A DNA stretch of 64,000 bases from Propionibacteriaceae bacterium. Its GTDB lineage: Bacteria; Actinomycetota; Actinomycetes; Propionibacteriales; Propionibacteriaceae. The stretch covers positions 17,552-81,551 of the forward strand of contig JAISTQ010000001.1 of assembly GCA_031272505.1 (NCBI GenBank), read 5' to 3'. The stretch's first letter is position 1. Every line of letters begins with the position of its first letter. Shown here piece after piece: positions 30,831 to 38,279 of this stretch. The notes beneath the pieces are model-generated. The model saw only the letters and a list, made by a program, of their open reading frames with translations, did no database searches and was not told the origin of the DNA. Both the position numbers and the translations under genes were made by a program.

Positions 30831-30868
30831 CTCGGATCGGCCTCCGGGCCGAGCAGGACCTATCCGAG
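30831..30868 (+). promoter_or_regulatory. Structured leader of the E2-like acyltransferase gene
   Basis: CTCGGAT (30831-30837) pairs with ATCCGAG (30862-30868), enclosing CGGCC-TCCG-GGCCG (30838-30851). The 3' arm runs into the GAGAGAAAG that serves as ribosome site for the ATG at 30881, so folding could hide it. A TAAAAT at 30810-30815 is a plausible -10 element. Confidence 0.4.
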
Positions 30869-30880
30869 AGAAAGACGGCC

Positions 30881-31705
30881 ATGGCTAATAGGAGAGGAGC
30901 CACCCGGGTTGACTTAGGCCGGGGGTTCAACGCGATCTTCCCCTACATCATGAAGGGGCGGAACAATTCGATCGCCTACTACCCGATGACGATCGACTGT
31001 GAGCCGTTGCTCGCCTACATTGAGGCCGTCAAGGGCACCGAAAAGGAGATCAGCTTCTTCGAGGCGGTGCTGCTGGCGTTGACGAAAATCCTGCGCGAAC
31101 GTCCCACCTTGAACCGCTACATCATCGGCAGGCGGCTCTGGCAGCGCCAGGACGTGGAGCTCTCGTTCGTCGCCCGCCGGGAATACCAACTCGACTCGAC
31201 GGAGACGAACGTCTACATCAAGATCAAGCCCGAGGACGACACCGCCATCGCTTTGGCGAAGATCCGCGGCGAGATCAAGACGGCCAAATCCGGCGATGAG
31301 AAAGACGACGACAAGCTGATCGAGTTGTTCATGCGGATGCCGCGCGGGGTGCTGCGGGTCGCGCTGAAGGCACTCGACTTGTGGGATTTCTACTTCGACA
31401 CCCCGGGCTTCCTCAACGGCGTCGATCCGCTGCGCTGCAGCGCCTACCTGGCGAACCTCGGCAGCGTCGGCATGGGCGCCCCCTACCACCATCTCTTCGA
31501 ATGGGGCACCTGCTCGCTCTTCGTCTGCATCGGGCAAGTTAAACCGACTGTCTGCGTGGGAGACGACGGAAAACCAGCGGTAAAGCGTATGGTGGAGTTG
31601 CGCATAGCGTTGGACGAACGTATCGCCGACGGCTACTATGACGCTCGGGCATTGGAGTTGTTTACCACCTACTTGACTGACCCGACACAACTGGAGAAGA
31701 TTTAG
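30881..31705 (+). CDS. Stand-alone E2-like (2-oxoacid dehydrogenase) acyltransferase domain protein
   Basis: The 274-residue protein has the CAT/E2 acyltransferase fold but no lipoyl or E1/E3-binding domain. ISFFEAVLLALTKILRERP and LGSVGMGAPYHHLFEWGTCS, KRMVELRIALDERIADGYYDA align with E2 core segments. The catalytic motif DHRxxDG is here DERIADG (about residue 244-250): the essential His is Glu, while Asp and Gly remain. It could be a non-catalytic or altered acyltransferase. ATG 30881 has GAGAGAAAG upstream. It is 50 bp upstream of an acyl-CoA ligase in the same direction, so acyl-CoA is the likely shared compound. Function unknown. Confidence 0.85.
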   Translation: MANRRGATRVDLGRGFNAIFPYIMKGRNNSIAYYPMTIDCEPLLAYIEAVKGTEKEISFFEAVLLALTKILRERPTLNRYIIGRRLWQRQDVELSFVARREYQLDSTETNVYIKIKPEDDTAIALAKIRGEIKTAKSGDEKDDDKLIELFMRMPRGVLRVALKALDLWDFYFDTPGFLNGVDPLRCSAYLANLGSVGMGAPYHHLFEWGTCSLFVCIGQVKPTVCVGDDGKPAVKRMVELRIALDERIADGYYDARALELFTTYLTDPTQLEKI

Positions 31706-31755
31706 GCCCCCGAACGTCCCCCCCTCAACCAACCAACAAAACGGGAGAAAAAATC

Positions 31756-33471
31756 ATGGAGACAGTGCAAGCGACCGACGTCCGTCCGTGGACGAAGCTC
31801 TACCAAGGCTTCGCCGACGACATCGTCGTCCCCGACACCACCATGTACGAACAAGTCGCCGAATCGGCGCGGAAATGGCCGAAGCTGACGGCCTTGATCT
31901 ACATGGGCAAGCGGCTCAGCTACGAGCAACTGCTCGAAAACATCGATCATTGCGCCGCCGGGATGCTGGCGCAGGGCATCAAGGCGGGCGACACCGTCAC
32001 CCTGGTGATGCCGAACGTTCCGAACACCCTGGTGGTGTTCTACGCGCTGAACCGGATCGGCGTGCGGGTGGCGATGGTGCATCCGCTTTCCTCGCCGGCC
32101 GAGCTGAAGCACTACCTGCAGCAGACCAACTCGACCATGGCCGTCACCATGGACATGTTCTATCCGAAGCTGGACGAGATCATCGACGACACCGTCGTCA
32201 AGAAGCTGCTGATCTGCCACTTCTCCGATTACCTCTCCAACCCGAAGAAGGTCGGCTTCAAGATCACCAAGGGCCGCAAGATCGCCAAGGTGCCCGCCAA
32301 TGACACCCGGGTGATCAACTGGAAGGAGTTCATGGCGAAGGGCAGCGCCGTGCCGCCGTATACGCGCAGCATTGATCCGCAGGCCCCCACGGTGATCCTC
32401 TTCTCCGGCGGAACGACGTCGATGCCGAAGGGCGTCGAGCTGTCTTCCGTCGCCTTCAACGCCCTGGCGCTCTCCATGCACGAGATCACCGGATTCACCG
32501 TGGGCGACTCGGTGCTGGCCATCCTGCCGCTGTTCCACGGCTTCGGGCTGGGCTTGTGCGTACACACCGCGCTGGTGGTGGGCGCGCACCCGATCCTGGT
32601 GCCGGAGTTCTCCGCGAAGATCTACATCGACAACCTGCTCAAGCACCAGCCGTCGTTCATCGCCGGGGTGCCCACCCTGTTCCAGGCTTTGTTGCAGCAC
32701 GAGAAGTTCGCCAAGGTGTCCTTCGCCAACCTGCACGGCGCCTATTCGGGCGGCGATTCGCTCACCCCGGATCTGAAGGCGCGCTTCGACGAGGCGATCA
32801 TCAAGCAGGGCGGCTCGGTGGAGCTGATGGAGGGCTACGGGCTCACCGAGTCGGTGACCGCCTGCGCCATTTCGCCCCGGAAGCTCTACAAGGACAACTC
32901 CATCGGCGTGCCGATTCCGGGCATGTTGATGAAGGTCGTCGATCCGGTCAGCGCCGAGGCCATCCCGAACGGCGAGGACGGCGAGTTCTGCGTCACCGGC
33001 CCGACGTTGATGAACGGCTACCTGAACGAGCCGGAGGCCACCGCGCAAACTTTGCGCAAACACGCGGACGGACGTGTCTGGCTGCACACCGGCGACATCG
33101 GCTCGATGGACGACGACGGCTACTTCTACTTCAAGGGCCGCCAGAAGCGGATCGTGAAGGTCTCCGGCGTCTCGGTCTACCCCGCCCAGGTGGAGCAGGT
33201 GCTGGAGGCGCACCCGGCCGTCCGGCAGGCTTGCGTGATCGGCATCCCGGACAACTACCAGCTCTCCGCGTTGAAGGCTTTCATCGTGCTCAACGACGGG
33301 GTCGAGGAGGACGAGCACCTGCGTCACAAGATCGTGCAGCATTGCAAGGCGCACCTGATCAAGTGGGCGGTGCCGCGCACCATCGAGTTCCGCCGCGAGC
33401 TGCCCACCACCTTGGTGGGCAAGACCGCCTACACCCAGTTGGAGCAAGAGGAAATGGCAGCCCGTGGCTGA
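31756..33471 (+). CDS. Long-chain-type acyl-CoA synthetase / AMP ligase
   Basis: The 571-residue ANL-family enzyme activates a carboxylic acid with ATP to acyl-AMP and passes it to CoA. Visible: the P-loop ILFSGGTTSMPKGVELS (about residue 214), GYGLTESVTACAISP, WLHTGDIGSMDDDGYFYFKG with the hinge RQKRIVKVSG, and the C-terminal Lys in LVGKTAYT. Substrate not readable; residues around LPLFHGFGLGLC suggest a fatty acid. It has GGGAGAAAAAATC before the ATG and follows the E2-like gene, forming a two-gene unit with no further partner. Confidence 0.92.
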   Translation: METVQATDVRPWTKLYQGFADDIVVPDTTMYEQVAESARKWPKLTALIYMGKRLSYEQLLENIDHCAAGMLAQGIKAGDTVTLVMPNVPNTLVVFYALNRIGVRVAMVHPLSSPAELKHYLQQTNSTMAVTMDMFYPKLDEIIDDTVVKKLLICHFSDYLSNPKKVGFKITKGRKIAKVPANDTRVINWKEFMAKGSAVPPYTRSIDPQAPTVILFSGGTTSMPKGVELSSVAFNALALSMHEITGFTVGDSVLAILPLFHGFGLGLCVHTALVVGAHPILVPEFSAKIYIDNLLKHQPSFIAGVPTLFQALLQHEKFAKVSFANLHGAYSGGDSLTPDLKARFDEAIIKQGGSVELMEGYGLTESVTACAISPRKLYKDNSIGVPIPGMLMKVVDPVSAEAIPNGEDGEFCVTGPTLMNGYLNEPEATAQTLRKHADGRVWLHTGDIGSMDDDGYFYFKGRQKRIVKVSGVSVYPAQVEQVLEAHPAVRQACVIGIPDNYQLSALKAFIVLNDGVEEDEHLRHKIVQHCKAHLIKWAVPRTIEFRRELPTTLVGKTAYTQLEQEEMAARG

Positions 33472-33641
33472 AGGCTGCGCGCTGGTATTCCCATTTCTGG
33501 TAAATAGCGTTCCCAAACGGCTTTTGGCGACGCATCAGACAGCCGGTTTCGGGTGCCTACCGCAGTATTCCCCCTAATGGGAACGGCTTTCAATAACTGG
33601 TACACATATGTAGGTTGACTTTCGTTGGCTGACTAATCAGG

Positions 33642-33935
33642 GTGCTTAGATGTATACCTGAACAAGTGAGGAGACCACGCGAGAGGGTATCGTTCTACGG
33701 GCTTGAACCACCCCCAGAACCGAACCTCGACGCCTTGAAGGCCGCGTCTCGCCGACGCCGAGAGTCCATCGACGGTATGACTATTGATCTACTGGCCGCT
33801 CGGAGTGGGTTGAGCCGCAACGCCGTGCTGAATTTGCTAAATGGCGATCGCGGTGGCGCACTCACATCCTGGTATCACCTGGCTTACGGTCTTGGGATTC
33901 CACTGAGTGATTTAGTGATCTACCTGGATGCGTGA
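33642..33935 (+). CDS. Small XRE/HTH-type DNA-binding protein
   Basis: The 97-residue protein is mostly one Cro/C1-type helix-turn-helix: TIDLLAARSGLSRNAVLNLL, then ALTSWYHLAYGLGIPLSDLV. It likely binds DNA as a dimer. The start is uncertain: a GTG at 33642 has no spaced ribosome site, and another in-frame GTG lies at 33666. The 170 bp before it holds GGGAACG/CGTTCCC inverted repeats (33508-33514 and 33579-33585) that could be an operator. Its codon use is less GC-rich than its neighbours, which may mark foreign origin. Confidence 0.8.
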   Translation: MLRCIPEQVRRPRERVSFYGLEPPPEPNLDALKAASRRRRESIDGMTIDLLAARSGLSRNAVLNLLNGDRGGALTSWYHLAYGLGIPLSDLVIYLDA

Positions 33936-33952
33936 GGATGGTGAGAAAGAAA

Positions 33953-34004
33953 GGGGGCAGCTCCACCCCAGCAGGAGCTGCCCCCGCCCAACTGATCGTT
34001 GGGC
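33953..34004. terminator. Double-hairpin bidirectional terminator
   Basis: GGGGGCAGCTCC (33953-33964) pairs perfectly with GGAGCTGCCCCC (33974-33985); a second hairpin GCCCAAC-TGATC-GTTGGGC (33986-34004) follows at once. They lie between the convergent XRE and beta-propeller genes, within 10 bases of the latter's stop. Confidence 0.8.
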
Positions 34005-34012
34005 AAGTTTGG

Positions 34013-35200
34013 TTACTTGAAGCTGAGCTTCGCGACCGTCACCTTGCCTTTCCAGCCCGGATCGGGAGCGCCGCCATTGATGTAGTAGACGGTCTTGCCG
34101 TCCTTCGACAGCGCGCCGACCAGCATCTCATTTGACTTGGAGCTGAACGAGCCGACCACGGCCTTCGCGCCCTTTTTCTTGGTGTCGATGATCTGCACCG
34201 TCAGCGGGTCCGGCAGATACTTGGTGAAGCCGTCCTGGTCGGGGTTGTTCACCAGCACATAGCCGTGGGTGTAAAGCATCTTGTAGCCGATGTTGCCCTT
34301 CGGCAGCGGCACCCGGTCGATGCTCTTGATCTTTTTCGGGTTGGACAGATCCAGCACCTCGACGTAGAACGGCTGGCCGTCCTCTACTTCGGTGCTCACC
34401 GTGCGGTATACCTTGTCCTTGCCGACATTCAGCAGATCGAAGAACTCCGTATTCCCCAGGCCCCACGGGTTATCCTTGCTGGTCTCCACCGCGGTGACCT
34501 TTTTGGTCTTGGTGTCGTAGATGGCAAGCATCGAGAAGATGTCGACGCTCATGCCCACCATCATCGAGAGGTAGAGGTAGCGGCCGGAGTCCGAGGTGGC
34601 GATGTCGACGACCTGGCCGGAGGTGACGTTCGCTTCGGCCGGGAAGACCTTGAAGATCTTGGAGATGTCGTACTTGGCGGTCACCTTGTCGGCCTTCACG
34701 CTGTAGGAGAGGATCTTGGTGCCGTAGTGCGGCCCGATGTAGATGCGCTTGCCGTCCGGGGAGACTTCCATCACTTCCGGATCGTCGAAGGTGGTCTCGC
34801 TGTGCGGCAGTATCACCGTCTTGACCAGCTTGTTCTTGGTGGCGTCGATCACGTACATGCGGTGGCGGTAGCCGTCCAGCACGTACACTTTGTTGCCGAG
34901 GGCCTTGATGCCGTTGATTTCGTAGACCTTCGCGTTCGTCAGCTTGATCTTGGCGATCTGCTTGCCGGTCTTCTGGTTCAGCACCGTGACGATCGGCTTG
35001 TCGTGGTCGAGCACGTAGAGCCGGCCGTTCTTCGCGCCCACGGCGATGTCATAGGGGAAGGTGCCGCCGGTCTTGAAGACCTTGGAGGACACCTTCACTT
35101 TGACGGGCGGGGCGGCAGCTTCCGCGGGGGCCGCGACAGCGCTGCCAGCGAGCAGCGCCGCCACCAAGGCGGGGACAAACAGGGCAGAGCGGAGTTTCAT
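34013..35200 (-). CDS. Secreted beta-propeller protein
   Basis: The 395-residue protein has a signal peptide (KLRSALFVPALVAALLAG, cleavage near AEA-AAP), so it is exported. The rest has YncE/SMP-30-like beta-propeller repeats: FPYDIAVGAKNGRLYVLDHD, NKVYVLDGYRHRMYVIDATK, MEVSPDGKRIYIGPHYGT, KDGKTVYYINGGAP. No catalytic residues stand out. ATG 35200 has TAGGAA four bases upstream; an earlier in-frame ATG at 35230 lies inside a 12-bp inverted repeat and would spoil the signal peptide. It is a single gene ending at a strong terminator. Confidence 0.85.
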   Translation of the reverse strand: MKLRSALFVPALVAALLAGSAVAAPAEAAAPPVKVKVSSKVFKTGGTFPYDIAVGAKNGRLYVLDHDKPIVTVLNQKTGKQIAKIKLTNAKVYEINGIKALGNKVYVLDGYRHRMYVIDATKNKLVKTVILPHSETTFDDPEVMEVSPDGKRIYIGPHYGTKILSYSVKADKVTAKYDISKIFKVFPAEANVTSGQVVDIATSDSGRYLYLSMMVGMSVDIFSMLAIYDTKTKKVTAVETSKDNPWGLGNTEFFDLLNVGKDKVYRTVSTEVEDGQPFYVEVLDLSNPKKIKSIDRVPLPKGNIGYKMLYTHGYVLVNNPDQDGFTKYLPDPLTVQIIDTKKKGAKAVVGSFSSKSNEMLVGALSKDGKTVYYINGGAPDPGWKGKVTVAKLSFK

Positions 35201-35208
35201 GTGGTTCC

Positions 35209-35251
35209 TAACGTTGTAGCCGATGAGCATCTCTCAACAGCTACAACGTTA
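35209..35251 (-). promoter_or_regulatory. 12-bp perfect inverted repeat before the beta-propeller gene
   Basis: TAACGTTGTAGC (35209-35220) and GCTACAACGTTA (35240-35251) are separated by 19 nt. The gene-proximal arm touches the ribosome site (TAGGAA). It may be an operator for a dimeric repressor or an RNA hairpin controlling translation. Confidence 0.6.
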
Positions 35252-35324
35252 AGACCGGCCGCGTTATTCCGGTGCAGTTTTGTGGATTTCTGCCGCCTAT
35301 TGACGCAACCCTTTGTGCGGCAAA

Positions 35325-35711
35325 CTACTCTGCGGGAGTTTCTGTGGAGGTGGGCTCGCCGCAGAGCTCCGACGTCCTCGTGTTCAAGTTCTCAGAGGCG
35401 GTTTGCATCTTTTCGATTAGCTCCTCGTACTGCGGGGTGAGCTCCGCCTGCTTGTCAGTGTCGTCACCGGCTTCTTGCAGCAACTCAAAGTAGCTGATGA
35501 AGACGTCGATGTCGGCATACATGTCCTCGGGAGCCACTGCGCGCACTTTTTGTAGCTGCTCGATGGCCAATGCGAAATTCGTTTCATCCGTGTCGGTGTT
35601 CACCAACTCGCAGAACGCCTCCTGGTTGAAGCCGACGGCACTCTCACTCGGCGTGCCGGAGCAACCGGCCAACGCCAACAGCGCCACAATTCCAATCACT
35701 GCTTTTTTCAT
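35325..35711 (-). CDS. Small lipoprotein of unknown function
   Basis: A 128-residue protein with a lipoprotein signal: KKAVIGIVALLALAGC, lipobox LALAGC, so Cys17 or so would be lipidated and the protein held on the outer face of the membrane. The mature part is acidic and mostly helical (FALAIEQLQKVRAVAPEDMY, YFELLQEAGDDTDKQAEL) with two further Cys (CELVNTD, SELCGE) that could form a disulfide. ATG 35711 has AAAGGG nine bases upstream. I do not recognise the family. It lies between the beta-propeller and metY genes on the same strand. Confidence 0.82.
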   Translation of the reverse strand: MKKAVIGIVALLALAGCSGTPSESAVGFNQEAFCELVNTDTDETNFALAIEQLQKVRAVAPEDMYADIDVFISYFELLQEAGDDTDKQAELTPQYEELIEKMQTASENLNTRTSELCGEPTSTETPAE

Positions 35712-35781
35712 GAAATCCCTTTCTAGACAGTGTTCCAACACTATCCGCATTCTCCAAGAGAGCTTGCCAAGTCCATTTTGA

Positions 35782-37065
35782 TTAGGTGCGGGCGAGGGCT
35801 TGGTCGAGGTCGGCGATCAGGTCGTCGGGGTTCTCGATACCGATGGAGAGGCGGACCATTTCGGGAGCCACGCCCGCGTCGCGCAGCTCCGGCTCGGTGA
35901 GCTGGGAGTGCGTGGTGGTGGCGTTGTGGATGGCCAAGCTCTTCGCGTCACCGATGTTGGCCAGGTGCGAGAATACCGTCAGCGCCTCGATGAAATCGCT
36001 GCCAGCCGCCCGGCCCGCCTTCAGCCCGAAGGAGAGCAGGCCGCCGAAGCCCTTGCCGGTGAGCACCCGCTCGGCGATGGGCTTGTCGGGGCTGGAATCC
36101 AGGCCGGGGTAGTTCACCCAGGCGACCTTCGGGTGGCTTTCGAGGTAGGTGGCCACCGCCAGCGCGTTTGACGAATGCCGCTCCATGCGCAGGTGCAGCG
36201 TCTCCATGCCCTGCAGCAGCAGCCAGGAGTTGAACGGGGAGATCACCGCGCCGGTGTTCCGCAGCAGCACCGTGCGGGCCCGTACGATGTAGGCGGCTGG
36301 GCCGGCGGCGTCCGTCCAGACTGTCTCATGGTAGGCGTGGTCGGGGCTGGTCATGTTCGGGAAACGCTCCGCGTGGGCGAGCCAATCAAACTTGCCCGAA
36401 TCGACGATCGCGCCGCCCATGGTAGTGCCGTGGCCGCCCAGATACTTGGTGGCCGAATGCACCGAAACGTCCACCCCGTGATCGAACACCTGGCACAGGA
36501 AGGGGGTGGGGACGGTGTTGTCGACGATAAAGGGCAGCCCGAAGCTGTGGGCGGCCTCCGCCCAGGCGTCCAGGTCGATGACGTTGATGGCCGGGTTGCC
36601 GATGCTCTCGCCGAAGACCAGCTTGGTGTGCGCGTCCACATACTTGCCCAACTCGTCCGGACGCTTCGGATCGACGAAGCGGGCCTCGATCCCATATTGG
36701 GTGAGGGTGTGCGCGAACAGCGCGAACGTGCCGCCATAGAGGGTGGAGAGGGCGACGATGTTGTCGCCCGCACTGGTGAGATTCAGCACCGCATAGGTGA
36801 TCGCCGCGGCCCCCGAGGCCGTCGACAGCGCCCCGATGCCCCGCTCCAAGGCGTTGATCCGCTGCTCGAAGAACTCGTTCGTCGGATTCGTGATCCGGGT
36901 ATAGATGTTTCCCGGCTGCCGCAACGCAAACAGATCGGCCGCATGCTCCGTCGAATCAAACGTAAACGACGTCGTCTGATAGATCGGCACCGCCCGCGCG
37001 TGCGTCGTCGGATCCGCCTGCTCCTGCCCGGCGTGTACCGCCAAGGTCTCCAAACTCAAAGCCAT
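35782..37065 (-). CDS. metY: O-acetylhomoserine sulfhydrylase
   Basis: The 427-residue PLP enzyme makes homocysteine from O-acetylhomoserine and sulfide, for methionine synthesis. Start LETLAVHAGQEQADPTTHAR, YTRITNPTNEFFEQRI, the PLP lysine in SVHSATKYLGGHGT, and the late NPKVAWVNYPG-like stretch (HPKVAWVNYPGLDSSP) are typical of the long MetY subfamily rather than cystathionine synthase. GGGAGCG precedes the ATG. The 160-bp upstream gap shows no SAM riboswitch that I can recognise. Confidence 0.93.
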   Translation of the reverse strand: MALSLETLAVHAGQEQADPTTHARAVPIYQTTSFTFDSTEHAADLFALRQPGNIYTRITNPTNEFFEQRINALERGIGALSTASGAAAITYAVLNLTSAGDNIVALSTLYGGTFALFAHTLTQYGIEARFVDPKRPDELGKYVDAHTKLVFGESIGNPAINVIDLDAWAEAAHSFGLPFIVDNTVPTPFLCQVFDHGVDVSVHSATKYLGGHGTTMGGAIVDSGKFDWLAHAERFPNMTSPDHAYHETVWTDAAGPAAYIVRARTVLLRNTGAVISPFNSWLLLQGMETLHLRMERHSSNALAVATYLESHPKVAWVNYPGLDSSPDKPIAERVLTGKGFGGLLSFGLKAGRAAGSDFIEALTVFSHLANIGDAKSLAIHNATTTHSQLTEPELRDAGVAPEMVRLSIGIENPDDLIADLDQALART

Positions 37066-37226
37066 GTTCGCTCCCTTCAGTGGTTTCGAATGCCAATCCT
37101 CTCACACCGCGCCCCCTCCCGTGCGTCCGCGAGACCGCCCCACCACCCGAATCACGCTCCCACTTGGGGGTTTGGGGTTTTTCGGTAGCCTCGAAATCAG
37201 GAAAAACTACTACCAGGAGAACCAAT

Positions 37227-37499
37227 ATGAAAAAGATGCTAGTGATGTGTGCAACCGCTCTTGTGGGTGTCTTGGCGACGGCTTCCGTGGCCAGCGCCGC
37301 CCCCGGTTCATTCATGTCTTTCGGTGGCCAGACGTATGGCGTTTCCGCCAGCACTCCGGTCACCAATGGTGTGCTCTCGACGGAAAGCCCTGACAAGATC
37401 ATGGCCGGGGATTCCTCCGGCTTCCAGACGGTCAGCTTCGGTGTACCGATCACCGCCGGCGTATCCGTCGGCCAGGTCGTCACCACCTCCACCAAGTAA
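37227..37499 (+). CDS. Small secreted protein, unknown function
   Basis: The 90-residue protein has a clear signal peptide (KKMLVMCATALVGVLATA, cleavage after ASA), leaving about 67 residues. The mature part is rich in Gly, Ser, Thr and Val (SFGGQTYGVSASTPVTNGVL, FGVPITAGVSVGQVV), without Cys, so probably beta-structured and extracellular. AGGAG lies seven bases before ATG 37227, and a strong terminator follows 10 bases after the stop, so it is a stand-alone, well-expressed unit. No family recognised. Confidence 0.8.
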   Translation: MKKMLVMCATALVGVLATASVASAAPGSFMSFGGQTYGVSASTPVTNGVLSTESPDKIMAGDSSGFQTVSFGVPITAGVSVGQVVTTSTK

Positions 37500-37509
37500 T
37501 CCTTAAACC

Positions 37510-37546
37510 AAACGGGAAGCCAGCCTCGGTTGGCTTCCCGTTTCTC
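37510..37546 (+). terminator. Rho-independent terminator of the small secreted protein gene
   Basis: AAACGGGAAGCCA (37510-37522) pairs over 13 bp with TGGCTTCCCGTTT (37531-37543), loop of 8 nt, with a T-rich tail. It can also serve the tRNA gene from the other side. Confidence 0.88.
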
Positions 37547-37555
37547 ATGTCTGCG

Positions 37556-37638
37556 TGCGCGAGAGAGGAGTTGAACCTCCACGCCCTTTCGGGCACACGG
37601 ACCTGAACCGTGCGCGTCTGCCATTCCGCCACTCGCGC
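37556..37638 (-). tRNA. tRNA-Leu (anticodon CAG)
   Basis: On the minus strand: acceptor GCGCGAG/CTCGCGC, D arm GCG...CGC, anticodon arm CACGG-TTCAGGT-CCGTG with anticodon CAG, a long class II variable arm TGCCC-GAAA-GGGCG, and T arm GGAGG-TTCAACT-CCTCT. Discriminator base A; CCA is not encoded. It reads leucine codon CUG, the major one in this GC-rich genome. Confidence 0.95.
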
Positions 37639-37753
37639 GTGATGTTGGACAGCGACGATAAGGGTATCACGGAGTGGGGGTGATGGCCAAGGCGAGGCGG
37701 GAATCCGCCGGAAGAACCACAACTATTCGCGAACGCGGGCGAACGCGAGCGCG

Positions 37754-37772
37754 TTAGGATACCCTTACGGGA
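37754..37772 (+). promoter_or_regulatory. Possible DtxR/IdeR iron box upstream of dps
   Basis: TTAGGATACCCTTACGGGA agrees with the IdeR/DtxR consensus at about 13 of 19 positions, best in the left half. It overlaps TAGGAT, a possible -10 element, 25 bp before the dps start. Weak without experimental support. Confidence 0.3.
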
Positions 37773-37796
37773 GAGTTGCGAACTAAAGGAGAAAAC

Positions 37797-38258
37797 ATGC
37801 CCAGTGCCATCGCGGGCGTCACCGACGCCACCGCCGACAAAGTAGTAGCCATCCTGCAGCAGCGCTTGAGCGCGTACAACGATCTGTCTTTGCTGCTCAA
37901 GCACGTCCACTGGAACGTGGTGGGGCCGAACTTCATCGCCGTCCACGAGATGCTTGATCCGCAGATCGACCTGGTGCGCGGTTACGCTGACGAGGCGGCG
38001 GAGCGGATCGCCACCCTGGGCGGCACGCCGGTCGGCTTGGCCAGCGCGATCACCAGCCCGCTGCCTTACACGTTGAACCATGGCAACGTGCAAGACCATC
38101 TGGCGGCCGTCAACAAGGTGTACGACATCGTGATCGCGGCGAACCGGGAGGCCATCGACGCCACCGAGATCGATCCGGTCACCCAGGACCTCTTCATCGG
38201 GGCGACGGCGGAACTGGAGAAGTTCCAGTGGTTCGTCCGCGCCCACCTGCAGAGCTGA
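37797..38258 (+). CDS. dps: Dps-family DNA-protecting ferritin
   Basis: The 153-residue protein forms the Dps dodecamer, which oxidises and stores iron and protects DNA against peroxide. The ferroxidase motif KHVHWNVVGPNFIAVHEM and DLVRGYADEAAERIATLGG hold the metal ligands (His, Asp, Glu). AAGGAG lies six bases before ATG 37797. It is a single gene with its own upstream region, including a possible iron box and GC-rich GCGAACGCG repeats. Confidence 0.95.
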   Translation: MPSAIAGVTDATADKVVAILQQRLSAYNDLSLLLKHVHWNVVGPNFIAVHEMLDPQIDLVRGYADEAAERIATLGGTPVGLASAITSPLPYTLNHGNVQDHLAAVNKVYDIVIAANREAIDATEIDPVTQDLFIGATAELEKFQWFVRAHLQS

Positions 38259-38279
38259 ACCAGGTTGGACTAAACCGGG

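Noticed and set aside
33508..33585. CGTTCCC/GGGAACG inverted repeat as an element of its own
   Set aside because: Arms of 7 bp with a 64-nt spacer are weak; kept only as a possible operator note for the XRE gene.
37066..37226. SAM riboswitch upstream of metY
   Set aside because: I looked for the conserved SAM-I/IV core and long closing stem on the minus strand and found none.
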